Origin: Gimesia fumaroli
GTDB lineage: Bacteria; Planctomycetota; Planctomycetia; Planctomycetales; Planctomycetaceae
Length of the DNA stretch: 64,000 bases
Direction of reading: 5' to 3'
NCBI RefSeq assembly: GCF_007754425.1
Contig: NZ_CP037452.1
Coordinates: 2,889,164-2,953,163 of the forward strand
Shown here: one piece after another, positions 53,644 to 63,461 of the stretch
Layout: each line of letters opens with the position of its first letter
How positions within the stretch are numbered: the stretch's first letter is position 1
Translations under genes and position numbers: made by a program
The notes under the pieces: model-generated
What the model was told of the DNA's origin: nothing
The model's database searches: none
What the model saw: the letters and a program-made list of their open reading frames with translations, nothing else

Positions 53644-54555
53644 TTACTGTCCGAATGCGGAAACCGCTTCGCGTCCGATGCGTGTGGTTACGGCACTCAG
53701 GACGCCGGAATCAATGTTTTCCGACACAAAATGCACACTCCCATCAGCCAGTAAGAAATGACATCCTCCGACGTGCCAGCTCGAAGCCTGTTGACCGCGC
53801 AGGCTCCAGGTTCCATTTCCGGGAGTCGTATTAGGGCCATTAATGCCGCCCGCTGTATCGATGTGGTTCACCACGCTCCAGTAGTTGCAGTCAAATGAGC
53901 CGGGTAAGCCTCCCGTGACTTCACCGACCATCAGCGTATTACTCGTACCGTCAATAACGTCTCTTATTTTCGTGTTCGAGTTGTTGTACAAAATACCGTT
54001 GCCGTCGGTACGGCCCCAGTTTGCGGCACATTCCCAATCGCGCGAGTCGGCAACACCGGCCATGTTAGAACGTCCGAGGTCGTCTTTGTTTCCCGGTCCG
54101 CCGTTATTGATGCCCCCGGTGCGGTTGCAGCGTGCATCCGATTGAGGATCAGAAGGACAGATGAAGACGGGAATCGTGGCCCCGACAGCGTCAATACTGT
54201 TGGAGGGAGTAACATTATAGTTTCGACTGAAATCGAAATTGTTATAGACGGCGTTGGCTTCCAGGAAAGGAAGAATCATCGCCCCCCAGCTATAGCGATA
54301 GACCGCGTTTTGAGACCAGACGCCGCCCGAGCAGCCACGACCCGAGTCGCGATGATCGGAAAGAGGAAATGAGCGGTGTGTCTCATGGTAGTTATGCAAG
54401 GCCAGTCCCACCTGTTTGAAGTTGTTTTTGCAACTGGAGCGGCGGGCAGCTTCGCGTGCCTGCTGGACGGCAGGCAACAGGATCGCGATCAGGATTGCAA
54501 TAATGGCAATCACGACCAGAAGTTCAATCAGTGTAAATCCGCGTTTCTTGTTCAT
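53644..54555 (-). CDS. DUF1559 prepilin-like protein (copy 2)
   Basis: 303 residues from the ATG at 54555 with GGAG upstream; an earlier start would add a tail before the prepilin signal. [18 protein letters not shown] is the prepilin motif, [20 protein letters not shown] the DUF1559 signature, and HVGGCHFLLADGSVHFV the H-X9-DG tail. It is transcribed with the following transthyretin-like lipoprotein (65-bp gap) and perhaps the sialidase-like gene. Confidence 0.95.
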   Translation of the reverse strand: MNKKRGFTLIELLVVIAIIAILIAILLPAVQQAREAARRSSCKNNFKQVGLALHNYHETHRSFPLSDHRDSGRGCSGGVWSQNAVYRYSWGAMILPFLEANAVYNNFDFSRNYNVTPSNSIDAVGATIPVFICPSDPQSDARCNRTGGINNGGPGNKDDLGRSNMAGVADSRDWECAANWGRTDGNGILYNNSNTKIRDVIDGTSNTLMVGEVTGGLPGSFDCNYWSVVNHIDTAGGINGPNTTPGNGTWSLRGQQASSWHVGGCHFLLADGSVHFVSENIDSGVLSAVTTRIGREAVSAFGQ

Positions 54556-54698
54556 GGTGTTCTCCGGAGCACACAGGTGGATGAAAGGTTGATGAATCTG
54601 TCCGCTGTTTCCCGGCTTCCGGCTAATAGTCATAAAAGGCCGAAATGCCTCTGAAACAAACTGTTTTGGGTTAAAAAACGGACATATGTCAAAAGATC

Positions 54699-54727
54699 TT
54701 GACGATTGGGATAACGTGTTATAACAT
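54699..54727 (+). promoter_or_regulatory. Candidate promoter and palindrome before the GntR gene
   Basis: TTGACG (54699-54704) and TAACAT (54722-54727) are spaced by 17 bp. The palindrome TGTTATAACA (54717-54726) overlaps the -10, as expected for a self-repressing GntR regulator. A second short palindrome, GACATATGTC, lies at 54681-54690. Confidence 0.45.
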
Positions 54728-54780
54728 GATGTTACACATTGTCATCAAATTGAATACGCTTGTCAACCAGAAAATGAAAA

Positions 54781-55488
54781 ATGTATGAAGTCACCGAAAA
54801 TCTGGCGGATCGTGCTTATCGATTCATTAAGCAGGAAATGCAGGAGGGGACGCTGGTTCCCGGTGTGCAGCTGGTGAATCGGAAACTGGCGTCGAAAATC
54901 GGCGTGAGTGTGATTCCGGTACGCGAAGCCATTCATCGGCTGGTGTCGGAAGGTCTGGTTGAGCATGTGCCCGGTGCGGGGGCTTTTGTGCGGAATCCGA
55001 ATCGGGAAGACTTGGAAGAACTGTATGTGCTGCGGGATGCGTTAGAAAGCTGCGCGGCGGCAGAGGCGGCCCGGTACATTACGCCGCACCAACTGGATGA
55101 CCTCGACGCACTGCTGGTCGAGTTTTACGAAATCCGGGAACTGATTCGTGGTCGGAGCGACGGACATGCCACCCCGGCCCAGTTTCATCGCTGGCTCGAC
55201 TGTGAAGAGGCCTTTCATGAAATCGTGATCGATGCCTCGCGCAATCGGCTGATTGCCAAAGTGATTCGAGAACATCGCGCGGTGTCGACCGTGTTCGAGT
55301 CGCAGCGAAACAGTTCCAAACTGCTGACGCTGGAGTTGGCCGAGAAAACCTGTGACAGCAAACAGCAGTTACTGGAAGCGCTCCGCGCCGGCGATGGTCC
55401 CCTGGCCCGTGAGGTGATGAGCGCCCAGATTCAACGCGGCTGCCGCGACGTGCTGGCGTTTTTACGACAGCAGGAACGCCGGTCCTGA
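54781..55488 (+). CDS. GntR-family regulator, FadR subfamily (FCD domain)
   Basis: 235 residues. The winged helix is LADRAYRFIKQEMQEGTLVPGVQLVNRKLASKIGVSV, with recognition helix VIPVREAIHRLVSEGLVEH. The helical FCD effector domain follows (LYVLRDALESCAAAEAARYI, HRWLDCEEAFHEIVIDASRN), containing the Asp/His metal-binding pattern of the family. It is divergent from the DUF1559/lipoprotein/sialidase genes, so it may control them, or act on an unlinked sugar-acid pathway. Confidence 0.9.
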   Translation: MYEVTENLADRAYRFIKQEMQEGTLVPGVQLVNRKLASKIGVSVIPVREAIHRLVSEGLVEHVPGAGAFVRNPNREDLEELYVLRDALESCAAAEAARYITPHQLDDLDALLVEFYEIRELIRGRSDGHATPAQFHRWLDCEEAFHEIVIDASRNRLIAKVIREHRAVSTVFESQRNSSKLLTLELAEKTCDSKQQLLEALRAGDGPLAREVMSAQIQRGCRDVLAFLRQQERRS

Positions 55489-55497
55489 ACAGGATTT

Positions 55498-55594
55498 GCG
55501 ACCACGAAAAATGTCCAAGCTTGGATGGACCCGAATGCAATGCGGGATTGCCACAGGCAACAGGAGGTTGCAGAGAACGCGGCCAATTTCAGAA
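55498..55594 (+). repeat. Family C dispersed element
   Basis: From GACCACGAAAAATGTCC to the segment GGGATTGCCACAGGCAACAG and GCGGCCAATTTCAGAAC. The same blocks occur at 63521-63652. Confidence 0.65.
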
Positions 55595-55615
55595 CGCGCG
55601 ATCGATTCATAAAAC

Positions 55616-55752
55616 GTAGGGGCAGGTCTATGTGCCTGCCCGCCTGGCGGGTTTGATGTTGGATCACACTTGCGATGGAGTCGCCTGAAGCATTCAAACG
55701 CCTTTACAGAAAGTACGTCGATACCGCGGGCAACCACACAGGGTTGCCCCTA
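55616..55752 (+). repeat. Family B element carrying a group II intron at its right end (copy 1 site)
   Basis: GTAG foot, left stem GGGCAGG / CCTGCCC, and right hairpin GGGCAACC / GGTTGCCC followed by CCTA. The intron starts at the next base. Without the intron the element would end just as the other copies do. Confidence 0.85.
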
Positions 55753-55927
55753 GTGCGCCTGCAAGCGCATTGAATCAGCGAAGTGAAAGTCCTTGCCGAA
55801 GTTTGACCTGAACTTCGTAACAGAAGGTAACTGCGTTCTCGTGAGAGGAGGTGGAGAGCAACCGGATGTGAACGACTAGTCCGTAGGATAACGAACTCGA
55901 TTCGGCTTTTCGTTGTGGTGAGCCAGC

Positions 55928-55932
55928 TAGGG
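55928..55932 (+). other. Candidate EBS1 of the group II intron
   Basis: TAGGG, 176 bases into the intron, is complementary to CCCTA, the last five bases of the 5' exon at both insertion sites. This is the pairing expected between EBS1 and IBS1. The same bases exist in the second copy at 61673-61677. Confidence 0.5.
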
Positions 55933-56262
55933 AATGGCGAAGCCCAAGTGACGTCGTGCGAAACTCTGCCGAGTGGGTGCGGGACCGCTGCCAGCGGTTC
56001 CGCGACGGTCAGCCCCGTGGTTCAAAACCAGGTCGGTCCCGGGGGCAACGAGGGGTGGTTGGAGACGGAATGGTCTGAAGGTTTGATGTGATGAAGCAGG
56101 GAGACCTGCCCGATCTTAAGGATGGCGTTCATGTGCCGGATTCCGGATTCTCTGGAGCCGACCGGTACGAAGAGCCAGTTGGGTAGGAGTCAGAGCATCC
56201 ATATTAGCGAAGAAGCGGGGTAACGCCCGTGGAGCAAAGGGATGCAGGAAGGTAGATGTGGA

Positions 56263-57594
56263 ATGAACCGAAACAGGGAACAAAAACCGACGCGAGTGCC
56301 GTTTGCGGCTAAACAAGTCGGAGAAGCTTCGTCCCGCTGGGACTGGGTAGAACCATGTGTCTGGACAGACCGCATGTTGACGGCCCTCGAAACGGGGGTG
56401 AAAGGAGGCCAATGGTTCAGTCTGATCGATAAAGTCGATCGTGATCGAAATTTGTATCAGGCGTTTCGTAGAGTAGCCGCCAACGGCGGTGCAGCTGGTG
56501 TGGATCACGTCAGCTGCGAACGCTTCGCCGAGCGATTGATCCCGAACCTGAGAAAGCTGTCGCAACAACTGCGGGAAGGAAACTACCAACCGCAGGCAAT
56601 CCGGCGACAGTGGATTCCCAAGCCGGGGAGCAGGGAACTGCGTCCTCTGGGGATTCCCACAGCTCGGGATCGGGTGGTGCAGACCGCATTACGCCAAGTG
56701 CTGGAACCAATCTTCGAACGGGATTTCGCCGAGCAAAGCTATGGTTTCCGTCCCGGGCGCGGCTGTAAGGATGCGCTACAGCGTGTCGATACGCTGCTCG
56801 AAAGCGGTTACACATATGTGGTGGATGCAGATTTGAAGAGCTATTTCGACACAATTCCCCACGATAAGTTGATGAATCGGGTCCGGGAGAAAATCAGCGA
56901 CGGCCAGGTGCTGACGCTGATCGAGATGTTTCTGCGTCAACAGATTCTAGATGACCTTGCCGAATGGACTCCCGATCGTGGGAGCCCCCAGGGAGCGGTG
57001 ATCAGCCCGTTGCTCAGCAACATCTATCTCGATCCCCTCGACCATTTGATGGCGGGAGCCGGAATTGAGATGGTCCGTTACGCAGACGACTTCGTGATTT
57101 TGTGTCGAACTCGGGAAGACGCCGAGCGAGCTTTGGAGATGGTGCGGCAGTGGACGGCGGAAGCCGGCCTGACGCTGCATCCGGACAAGACTCACATCGT
57201 CGACATGGCCGAGGGGAGCTTCGATTTTCTGGGTTACACTTTCCAGGGGCGTTATCGCTTCCCTCGAAAGAAAAGTCTCCAGAAATTCAAAGACTCCATT
57301 CGGCAGAAGACGAGGCGGACGAACGGGCATAGCCTTCAATGCATCATTGCACAGCTCAACCCGACGCTACGTGGCTGGTTCAATTATTTTCAACACTGCC
57401 AGCCTTCCACGTATACCATCCTGGATCAGTGGGTTCGCATGCGTCTGCGAAGTATACTTCGGAAACGTCGTAAAGGCAAAGGTCGCGGACGAGGACACGA
57501 TCATTTACGCTGGCCCAATGCTTATTTTGCCGAACAGGGACTGTTCTCCTTGAAACAATCCCATGTTCTGGCCAGTCAATCCTCGCAGAGGTAA
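56263..57594 (+). CDS. Group II intron reverse transcriptase/maturase (copy 1)
   Basis: 443 residues from the ATG at 56263; an ATG 21 bp upstream has no spaced ribosome site. RT motifs in order: LRPLGIPTARDRVVQTALRQ (RT1, about 128-147), SYGFRPGRGCKDALQ (RT2), VVDADLKSYFDTIPH (RT3), RGSPQGAVISPLLSNIYLD (RT4), RYADDFVILC with catalytic YADD (RT5), and FDFLGYTF (RT7). A maturase X domain follows (RGWFNYFQHCQPSTYTILDQ). There is no HNH endonuclease domain, which is typical of class C enzymes. The gene lies in domain IV of the intron RNA. Confidence 0.96.
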   Translation: MNRNREQKPTRVPFAAKQVGEASSRWDWVEPCVWTDRMLTALETGVKGGQWFSLIDKVDRDRNLYQAFRRVAANGGAAGVDHVSCERFAERLIPNLRKLSQQLREGNYQPQAIRRQWIPKPGSRELRPLGIPTARDRVVQTALRQVLEPIFERDFAEQSYGFRPGRGCKDALQRVDTLLESGYTYVVDADLKSYFDTIPHDKLMNRVREKISDGQVLTLIEMFLRQQILDDLAEWTPDRGSPQGAVISPLLSNIYLDPLDHLMAGAGIEMVRYADDFVILCRTREDAERALEMVRQWTAEAGLTLHPDKTHIVDMAEGSFDFLGYTFQGRYRFPRKKSLQKFKDSIRQKTRRTNGHSLQCIIAQLNPTLRGWFNYFQHCQPSTYTILDQWVRMRLRSILRKRRKGKGRGRGHDHLRWPNAYFAEQGLFSLKQSHVLASQSSQR

Positions 57595-57608
57595 AACTAC
57601 CAACCGGA

Positions 57609-57641
57609 GAGCCGGATGCGGGAGAACCGCACGTCCGGTTC
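57609..57641 (+). ncRNA. Group II intron domain V, copy 1
   Basis: GAGCCGGATGCGG, a GAGA tetraloop and ACCGCACGTCCGGTTC form the two stems of domain V. AGC near the base is the catalytic triad. Confidence 0.9.
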
Positions 57642-57716
57642 GGAGGGAGGGGGGACCGGAAGCAACCGGTCCTTCCTACCCCTATTCAAATTGTATCGGG
57701 TAGGCGAGTTCTCACT

Positions 57717-57744
57717 CACCGTTGGACAAGCCAACGATGACACC
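57717..57744 (-). repeat. Family A hairpin beside intron copy 1
   Basis: Arms CCGTTGG / CCAACGA around ACAAG. A similar hairpin lies just as close behind intron copy 2 at 63462-63490. Confidence 0.7.
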
Positions 57745-57776
57745 GGACGGTTTTAGTAACGGTGTCGCCTGTCAAT

Positions 57777-58223
57777 TTATTTCTTCAAGTCGAAATCAAT
57801 CGTGTTTTCGCCTGCTTTGACATCGGCTTCGAGTTCGGTTTTGGTGTTATATTTCGCGGGTAGTTTTTCTGTTGTTGCGGCGGCATCAGCCGGTGCGTCG
57901 TCGCCTTCGGCTTCCATTTCATTTTCCCCTTCACTGACGGAAGTGATCATGACTTTGCTGTGGCCGATTTTGCAGCCGGGGGTATTACGGATGTAAATCA
58001 ATTCATACTTGCCGGCGGCATCTGTGGTTCCACTGGCAGGACGGCCACTGTCGGGCATGAAGGTAATCGAGGCTCCAGCCAGAGGGGAACCTTCGAAGGT
58101 GACCGTTCCTTGAACCAGACCGAGATCGGGTTGATCGCTTGCTTCGCCGCCACAGCCGGCGAAACTGACACAGAACACCAGGAGGGCTACTTGAACAATT
58201 CGATTTTGGCAATGAAGATCCAT
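57777..58223 (-). CDS. Lipoprotein with carboxypeptidase-regulatory-like domain, partner of DUF1559 copy 3
   Basis: 148 residues; the signal LLVFCVSFAGC carries the lipobox. VQGTVTFEGSPLAGASITFMPD and GKYELIYIRNTPGCKIGHSKV are transthyretin-like strands. An acidic, alanine-rich insert (about 108-124, EMEAEGDDAPADAAATT) precedes the ending LPAKYNTKTELEADV. Paralogue of 53153-53578. It is separated from the DUF1559 gene by a perfect hairpin. Confidence 0.88.
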   Translation of the reverse strand: MDLHCQNRIVQVALLVFCVSFAGCGGEASDQPDLGLVQGTVTFEGSPLAGASITFMPDSGRPASGTTDAAGKYELIYIRNTPGCKIGHSKVMITSVSEGENEMEAEGDDAPADAAATTEKLPAKYNTKTELEADVKAGENTIDFDLKK

Positions 58224-58288
58224 AGTTGAAACTCCCTGTAATTATGGAGGTTGTGGTATCAAGGGAAATCAAACTTCCCTGTAAAGCA

Positions 58289-58318
58289 GATCGTTCCTGA
58301 GAGGGCTCAGGAACGATC
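58289..58318 (-). promoter_or_regulatory. Intercistronic hairpin between DUF1559 copy 3 and its lipoprotein
   Basis: GATCGTTCCTGAG (58289-58301) and CTCAGGAACGATC (58306-58318) form a perfect 13-bp stem with a four-base loop. On the minus strand it is followed by TGCTTTAC rather than a T-run, so it may stabilise the upstream message or only partly terminate. Confidence 0.75.
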
Positions 58319-58375
58319 GATTGGATTGAAGCTCATACGCTGTGTGATTGTGAAACAGTCAGCGGAAGACTGCGA

Positions 58376-59329
<954 letters not shown>

Positions 59330-59864
59330 GACTCTCTCTTTTCTTTCAATAAAAACAGGATGATGAATGAATCAGAAATGAATTTCCTATTCAGGAAAAA
59401 TGCTTTCCGGTCCGGAAATATCAGAAATAGATGGGTCGTTTTCGATTTATGTTTTGCTGGTGAAATCAGTTCTTTCGAAGCTGCCAGATTGTTTGAAAGG
59501 ATGATGATCCAGAAATGAATTTTGTGCGGATTCTAGACGGCTATTATGAAGTTGGTGTGAAGAAAGTGTTATCTTCAAAAGAGTTAGGGCGATCTTGGGG
59601 TCCAGCATTTCGATGAAGATTCAGTGAATAAAATGCACGTTTGGTTTTGAATCGCCCTCTTCCCTCGATTATTTCAATCAAGTTATGGTGCGGTACAAAG
59701 TGCCGTATGACGAAACGATCTCAAAATCAGGAGTCATTTTATGGATTACGATTCTTCATGTTTTCTTCATCTGGAATAAAAGAAAACATCATAAATGGGT
59801 GCATGGTGTTGTGAGACAGGCACTCCGTGTTATCCGCTGGTAAGTTGTCCGGTTTTCTTTTTTT

Positions 59865-59977
59865 CGGGAGCGACCCGATACAGCTGCCCGCCTGGCGAGG
59901 TTGGAATTGGATCACGCCTGCAAAGGTCGCGGGTTTGACGTTCGAGCGGCGATTCATCGAAGACATCAACCCCGCGG
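59865..59977 (+). repeat. Family B element, truncated (right hairpin missing)
   Basis: The left hairpin is degenerate (GGGAGCGACCC to GCTGCCCGCC). The core GGAATTGGATCACGCCTGCA to CATCAACCCCGCGG matches 61360-61497 and 63653-63791. It breaks off into the block GCCAAATTCAGAACTCGTC. Confidence 0.65.
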
Positions 59978-60008
59978 CCAAATTCAGAACTCGTCAGCCA
60001 ACATCAAC

Positions 60009-60149
60009 GTAGGGTGCGGACCCATGTGTCCGCCCGCCTGGCGAAGAGCGATATGAAATGATTTTTGCGAAGGGACCGGCAAAAACGTTTGAACGAGTTC
60101 GCGCGAAGTGAGTCAACCCGACGGGGAGATACATGGGGCGCCCCCCTGC
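60009..60149 (+). repeat. Family B element
   Basis: GTAG foot, left stem CGGAC / GTCCG; the right end GGGGAGATACATGGGGCGCC is partly decayed. Core similar to 51772-51910. Confidence 0.72.
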
Positions 60150-60292
60150 TTTTCCTGTTAAGGGGTGGAGTAAAAATGGCATTGACTTCGACTTCTCAGC
60201 CGGTAGTTTAAGGAGTATCTGCTGCGATTCGGGGCTGTCCGGTGCCTGGGTTCCGTCGTGGTTTTGCCTTTCTTTAAATGAAATGAAATTCG

Positions 60293-60940
60293 ATGCTTCG
60301 ACGACTGCTCCGCACTCTGACGATTGCCCTGCTCTGTGGCTTCGTCATCTTCGTGATTCTGTTCGTGGCGGCCTGGTATGATCTCCGTAAATATCGCGAC
60401 TTTTCCAGCCGGCAAGGCTCCACACGCCACCTCATGCGAGGTGTAGAGTTGTTGATTGAGAAGTATCAGAAAGAGCATGGTTCGCTGCCTCAAAAACTAA
60501 CCGATCTTCCCGATGCAAATCAAATCTGGAGTACGCCCGACGGGATACCGGCGGATGCCTGGGATCGTGCCTTCCAGTATCATCCTCGGGAGACTTCGTA
60601 CGAGCTGTTCTCATTCGGCAGCGACGGGAAAGTGGGAGGCATCGGTCTGAATGCCGATCTCTATCTGGATGAACGAAATCGTAAAAAGTCGATGGTAACC
60701 TTCAGCCAATATCTTTTGTCGAGCGACGATAGCGAAGCCCGCCGAAACACCTTCTTACATGTCGGTACAATGGCTGGCGGCTTTGTTGCGCTCTATATCT
60801 TTTGCGTGCTTTGGACTTTGGAAAGAGCCGATGATCGGATGACACCGCGCCATTTGATTCTGTTTGCCGGGGCCATTGTTCTCATTTCCTCAGCGATCGG
60901 CCTGTTTCTGCTCCCCGTGCACCTTTCCAGTGGGCATTGA
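60293..60940 (+). CDS. Membrane protein with GspG-like (T2SSG) domain
   Basis: 215 residues. The N-terminal helix (LTIALLCGFVIFVILFVAAW) is followed by LIEKYQKEHGSLPQKLTDLP and ADAWDRAFQYHPRETSYELF, then SFGSDGKVGGIGLNADLYL, a good match to the C-terminal part of type II secretion pseudopilin GspG. Two more membrane helices end the protein (LHVGTMAGGFVALYIFCVLW, LFAGAIVLISSAIGLFLL), which a pilin would not have. Co-directional with the next membrane gene, four bases apart. Confidence 0.75.
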   Translation: MLRRLLRTLTIALLCGFVIFVILFVAAWYDLRKYRDFSSRQGSTRHLMRGVELLIEKYQKEHGSLPQKLTDLPDANQIWSTPDGIPADAWDRAFQYHPRETSYELFSFGSDGKVGGIGLNADLYLDERNRKKSMVTFSQYLLSSDDSEARRNTFLHVGTMAGGFVALYIFCVLWTLERADDRMTPRHLILFAGAIVLISSAIGLFLLPVHLSSGH

Positions 60941-60943
60941 CGG

Positions 60944-61330
60944 ATGCGGTTTCTATATTTGCGAGATCCCTTGTTTCTGACGGCACTGGTGCTGTTTCTG
61001 GTCAACCGCTGGTTGCTCAAGCCGCTGGTGGTGGGCGGGTTCGTACACAATCACTTTAACGATCTGCTCTGCTTGCCCCTGTTTGTGCCGATTGTGGTGT
61101 TGATTGCCCACGTCTGCCGTGCCCGTCCGCATAATGGGCCGCCGGAACTGTATGAGATTATGCTGCCTTTGTTCGTCTGGTCAATCCAGTACGAAATTCT
61201 CTTCCCCCAGTTCGCCTATACATCAAAGGGAGTCACCGGCGATCCCCTGGACATCCTCTGGTACAGCATCGGAGCCGGTATCAGCGCGCTCTGGTGGCGG
61301 TTTTATTATCGAAGACAAACGGCGGGATGA
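60944..61330 (+). CDS. Small uncharacterised membrane protein
   Basis: 128 residues. Three to four hydrophobic segments: PLFLTALVLFLVNRWLL, LLCLPLFVPIVVLIAHV and LPLFVWSIQYEILFP, and LWYSIGAGISALWW. It starts three bases after the GspG-like gene, so they are one unit. VDFVHNHFND-type loop GGFVHNHFNDLL resembles a family of planctomycete membrane proteins; function unknown. Confidence 0.7.
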   Translation: MRFLYLRDPLFLTALVLFLVNRWLLKPLVVGGFVHNHFNDLLCLPLFVPIVVLIAHVCRARPHNGPPELYEIMLPLFVWSIQYEILFPQFAYTSKGVTGDPLDILWYSIGAGISALWWRFYYRRQTAG

Positions 61331-61359
61331 ATGGAGAGAACCGGTGCGATTGCAGAATT

Positions 61360-61497
61360 GTAGGGTGCGGACCCATGTGTCCGCCCGCCTGGCGAGATTG
61401 GAATTGGATCACGCCTGCAAAGGTCGCGGGTTTGACGTTCGAGCGACGATTCATCGAAGACATCAACCCCGCGGGTCGTCACATGGGTCTCCCCCTA
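61360..61497 (+). repeat. Family B element carrying a group II intron at its right end (copy 2 site)
   Basis: GTAG foot, left stem CGGAC / GTCCG. The right hairpin GGGTCGTC / GGTCTCCC is imperfect, then CCTA. The intron starts at the next base. The first base after the intron is C, which would restore CCCCTAC. Confidence 0.85.
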
Positions 61498-62007
61498 GTG
61501 CGCCTGCAAGCGCATTGAATCAGCGAAGTGAAAGTCCTTGCCGAAGTTTGACCTGAACTTCGTAACAGAAGGTAACTGCGTTCTCGTGAGAGGAGGTGGA
61601 GAGCAACCGGATGTGAACGACTAGTCCGTAGGATAACGAACTCGATTCGGCTTTTCGTTGTGGTGAGCCAGCTAGGGAATGGCGAAGCCCAAGTGACGTC
61701 GTGCGAAACTCTGCCGAGTGGGTGCGGGACCGCTGCCAGCGGTTCCGCGACGGTCAGCCCCGTGGTTCAAAACCAGGTCGGTCCCGGGGGCAACGAGGGG
61801 TGGTTGGAGACGGAATGGTCTGAAGGTTTGATGTGATGAAGCAGGGAGACCTGCCCGATCTTAAGGATGGCGTTCATGTGCCGGATTCCGGATTCTCTGG
61901 AGCCGACCGGTACGAAGAGCCAGTTGGGTAGGAGTCAGAGCATCCATATTAGCGAAGAAGCGGGGTAACGCCCGTGGAGCAAAGGGATGCAGGAAGGTAG
62001 ATGTGGA

Positions 62008-63339
62008 ATGAACCGAAACAGGGAACAAAAACCGACGCGAGTGCCGTTTGCGGCTAAACAAGTCGGAGAAGCTTCGTCCCGCTGGGACTGGGTAGAACCA
62101 TGTGTCTGGACAGACCGCATGTTGACGGCCCTCGAAACGGGGGTGAAAGGAGGCCAATGGTTCAGTCTGATCGATAAAGTCGATCGTGATCGAAATTTGT
62201 ATCAGGCGTTTCGTAGAGTAGCCGCCAACGGCGGTGCAGCTGGTGTGGATCACGTCAGCTGCGAACGCTTCGCCGAGCGATTGATCCCGAACCTGAGAAA
62301 GCTGTCGCAACAACTGCGGGAAGGAAACTACCAACCGCAGGCAATCCGGCGACAGTGGATTCCCAAGCCGGGGAGCAGGGAACTGCGTCCTCTGGGGATT
62401 CACACAGCTCGGGATCGGGTGGTGCAGACCGCATTACGCCAAGTGCTGGAACCAATCTTCGAACGGGATTTCGCCGAGCAAAGCTATGGTTTCCGTCCCG
62501 GGCGCGGCTGTAAGGATGCGCTACAGCGTGTCGATACGCTGCTCGAAAGCGGTTACACATATGTGGTGGATGCAGATTTGAAGAGCTATTTCGACACAAT
62601 TCCCCACGATAAGTTGATGAATCGGGTCCGGGAGAAAATCAGCGACGGCCAGGTGCTGACGCTGATCGAGATGTTTCTGCGTCAACAGATTCTAGATGAC
62701 CTTGCCGAATGGACTCCCGATCGTGGGAGCCCCCAGGGAGCGGTGATCAGCCCGTTGCTCAGCAACATCTATCTCGATCCCCTCGACCATTTGATGGCGG
62801 GAGCCGGAATTGAGATGGTCCGTTACGCAGACGACTTCGTGATTTTGTGTCGAACTCGGGAAGACGCCGAGCGAGCTTTGGAGATGGTGCGGCAGTGGAC
62901 GGCGGAAGCCGGCCTGACGCTGCATCCGGACAAGACTCACATCGTCGACATGGCCGAGGGGAGCTTCGATTTTCTGGGTTACACTTTCCAGGGGCGTTAT
63001 CGCTTCCCTCGAAAGAAAAGTCTCCAGAAATTCAAAGACTCCATTCGGCAGAAGACGAGGCGGACGAACGGGCATAGCCTTCAATGCATCATTGCACAGC
63101 TCAACCCGACGCTACGTGGCTGGTTCAATTATTTTCAACACTGCCAGCCTTCCACGTATACCATCCTGGATCAGTGGGTTCGCATGCGTCTGCGAAGTAT
63201 ACTTCGGAAACGTCGTAAAGGCAAAGGTCGCGGACGAGGACACGATCATTTACGCTGGCCCAATGCTTATTTTGCCGAACAGGGACTGTTCTCCTTGAAA
63301 CAATCCCATGTTCTGGCCAGTCAATCCTCGCAGAGGTAA
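62008..63339 (+). CDS. Group II intron reverse transcriptase/maturase (copy 2, P132H)
   Basis: 443 residues, identical to copy 1 except that the RT1 motif reads LGIHTARDRVVQ instead of LGIPTARDRVVQ (Pro132 to His). The Pro of LGIP is highly conserved in group II intron reverse transcriptases, so this copy may be impaired and depend on the other protein. All other motifs, including YADD, are intact. Confidence 0.95.
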   Translation: MNRNREQKPTRVPFAAKQVGEASSRWDWVEPCVWTDRMLTALETGVKGGQWFSLIDKVDRDRNLYQAFRRVAANGGAAGVDHVSCERFAERLIPNLRKLSQQLREGNYQPQAIRRQWIPKPGSRELRPLGIHTARDRVVQTALRQVLEPIFERDFAEQSYGFRPGRGCKDALQRVDTLLESGYTYVVDADLKSYFDTIPHDKLMNRVREKISDGQVLTLIEMFLRQQILDDLAEWTPDRGSPQGAVISPLLSNIYLDPLDHLMAGAGIEMVRYADDFVILCRTREDAERALEMVRQWTAEAGLTLHPDKTHIVDMAEGSFDFLGYTFQGRYRFPRKKSLQKFKDSIRQKTRRTNGHSLQCIIAQLNPTLRGWFNYFQHCQPSTYTILDQWVRMRLRSILRKRRKGKGRGRGHDHLRWPNAYFAEQGLFSLKQSHVLASQSSQR

Positions 63340-63353
63340 AACTACCAACCGGA

Positions 63354-63386
63354 GAGCCGGATGCGGGAGAACCGCACGTCCGGTTC
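63354..63386 (+). ncRNA. Group II intron domain V, copy 2
   Basis: Identical to the copy 1 domain V. Confidence 0.9.
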
Positions 63387-63461
63387 GGAGGGAGGGGGGA
63401 CCGGAAGCAACCGGTCCTTCCTACCCCTATCGATTTTGTTGGTGTGGGGCGATCTCTCATT

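Larger units (their letters stand above)
55753..57685 (+). mobile_element. Group II intron, copy 1 (1,933 bp), class C-like
   Basis: Starts GTGCGCC, matching the GTGYG 5' consensus. It carries an RT/maturase, a domain V with AGC triad (57609-57641) and a domain VI ending CCTACCCCTAT, in which an A seven bases before the end is the probable branch point. The 3' end AT fits the AY consensus. Boundaries were fixed by comparing both copies: identical to 61498-63430 and different outside. Location behind a hairpin and absence of an endonuclease domain suggest class C (inference). Confidence 0.93.
59330..60292. other. Long intergenic region with repeat debris
   Basis: 963 bp. The first 500 bp, which must hold the promoter of the minus-strand DUF1559 gene, show nothing recognisable. 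The second half holds two family B copies. Short open frames across it are translations of the repeats and are not called. Confidence 0.6.
61498..63430 (+). mobile_element. Group II intron, copy 2 (1,933 bp)
   Basis: Same length and, as far as read, same sequence as copy 1 apart from one base in the RT gene (C at 56657, A at 62402). Same 5' start GTGCGCC, same domain V and same 3' end. Confidence 0.93.

Noticed and set aside
61861-62403. Minus-strand frames inside both introns (also 56116-56589)
   Set aside because: They are antisense to the RT gene and intron RNA; identical in both copies only because the introns are.
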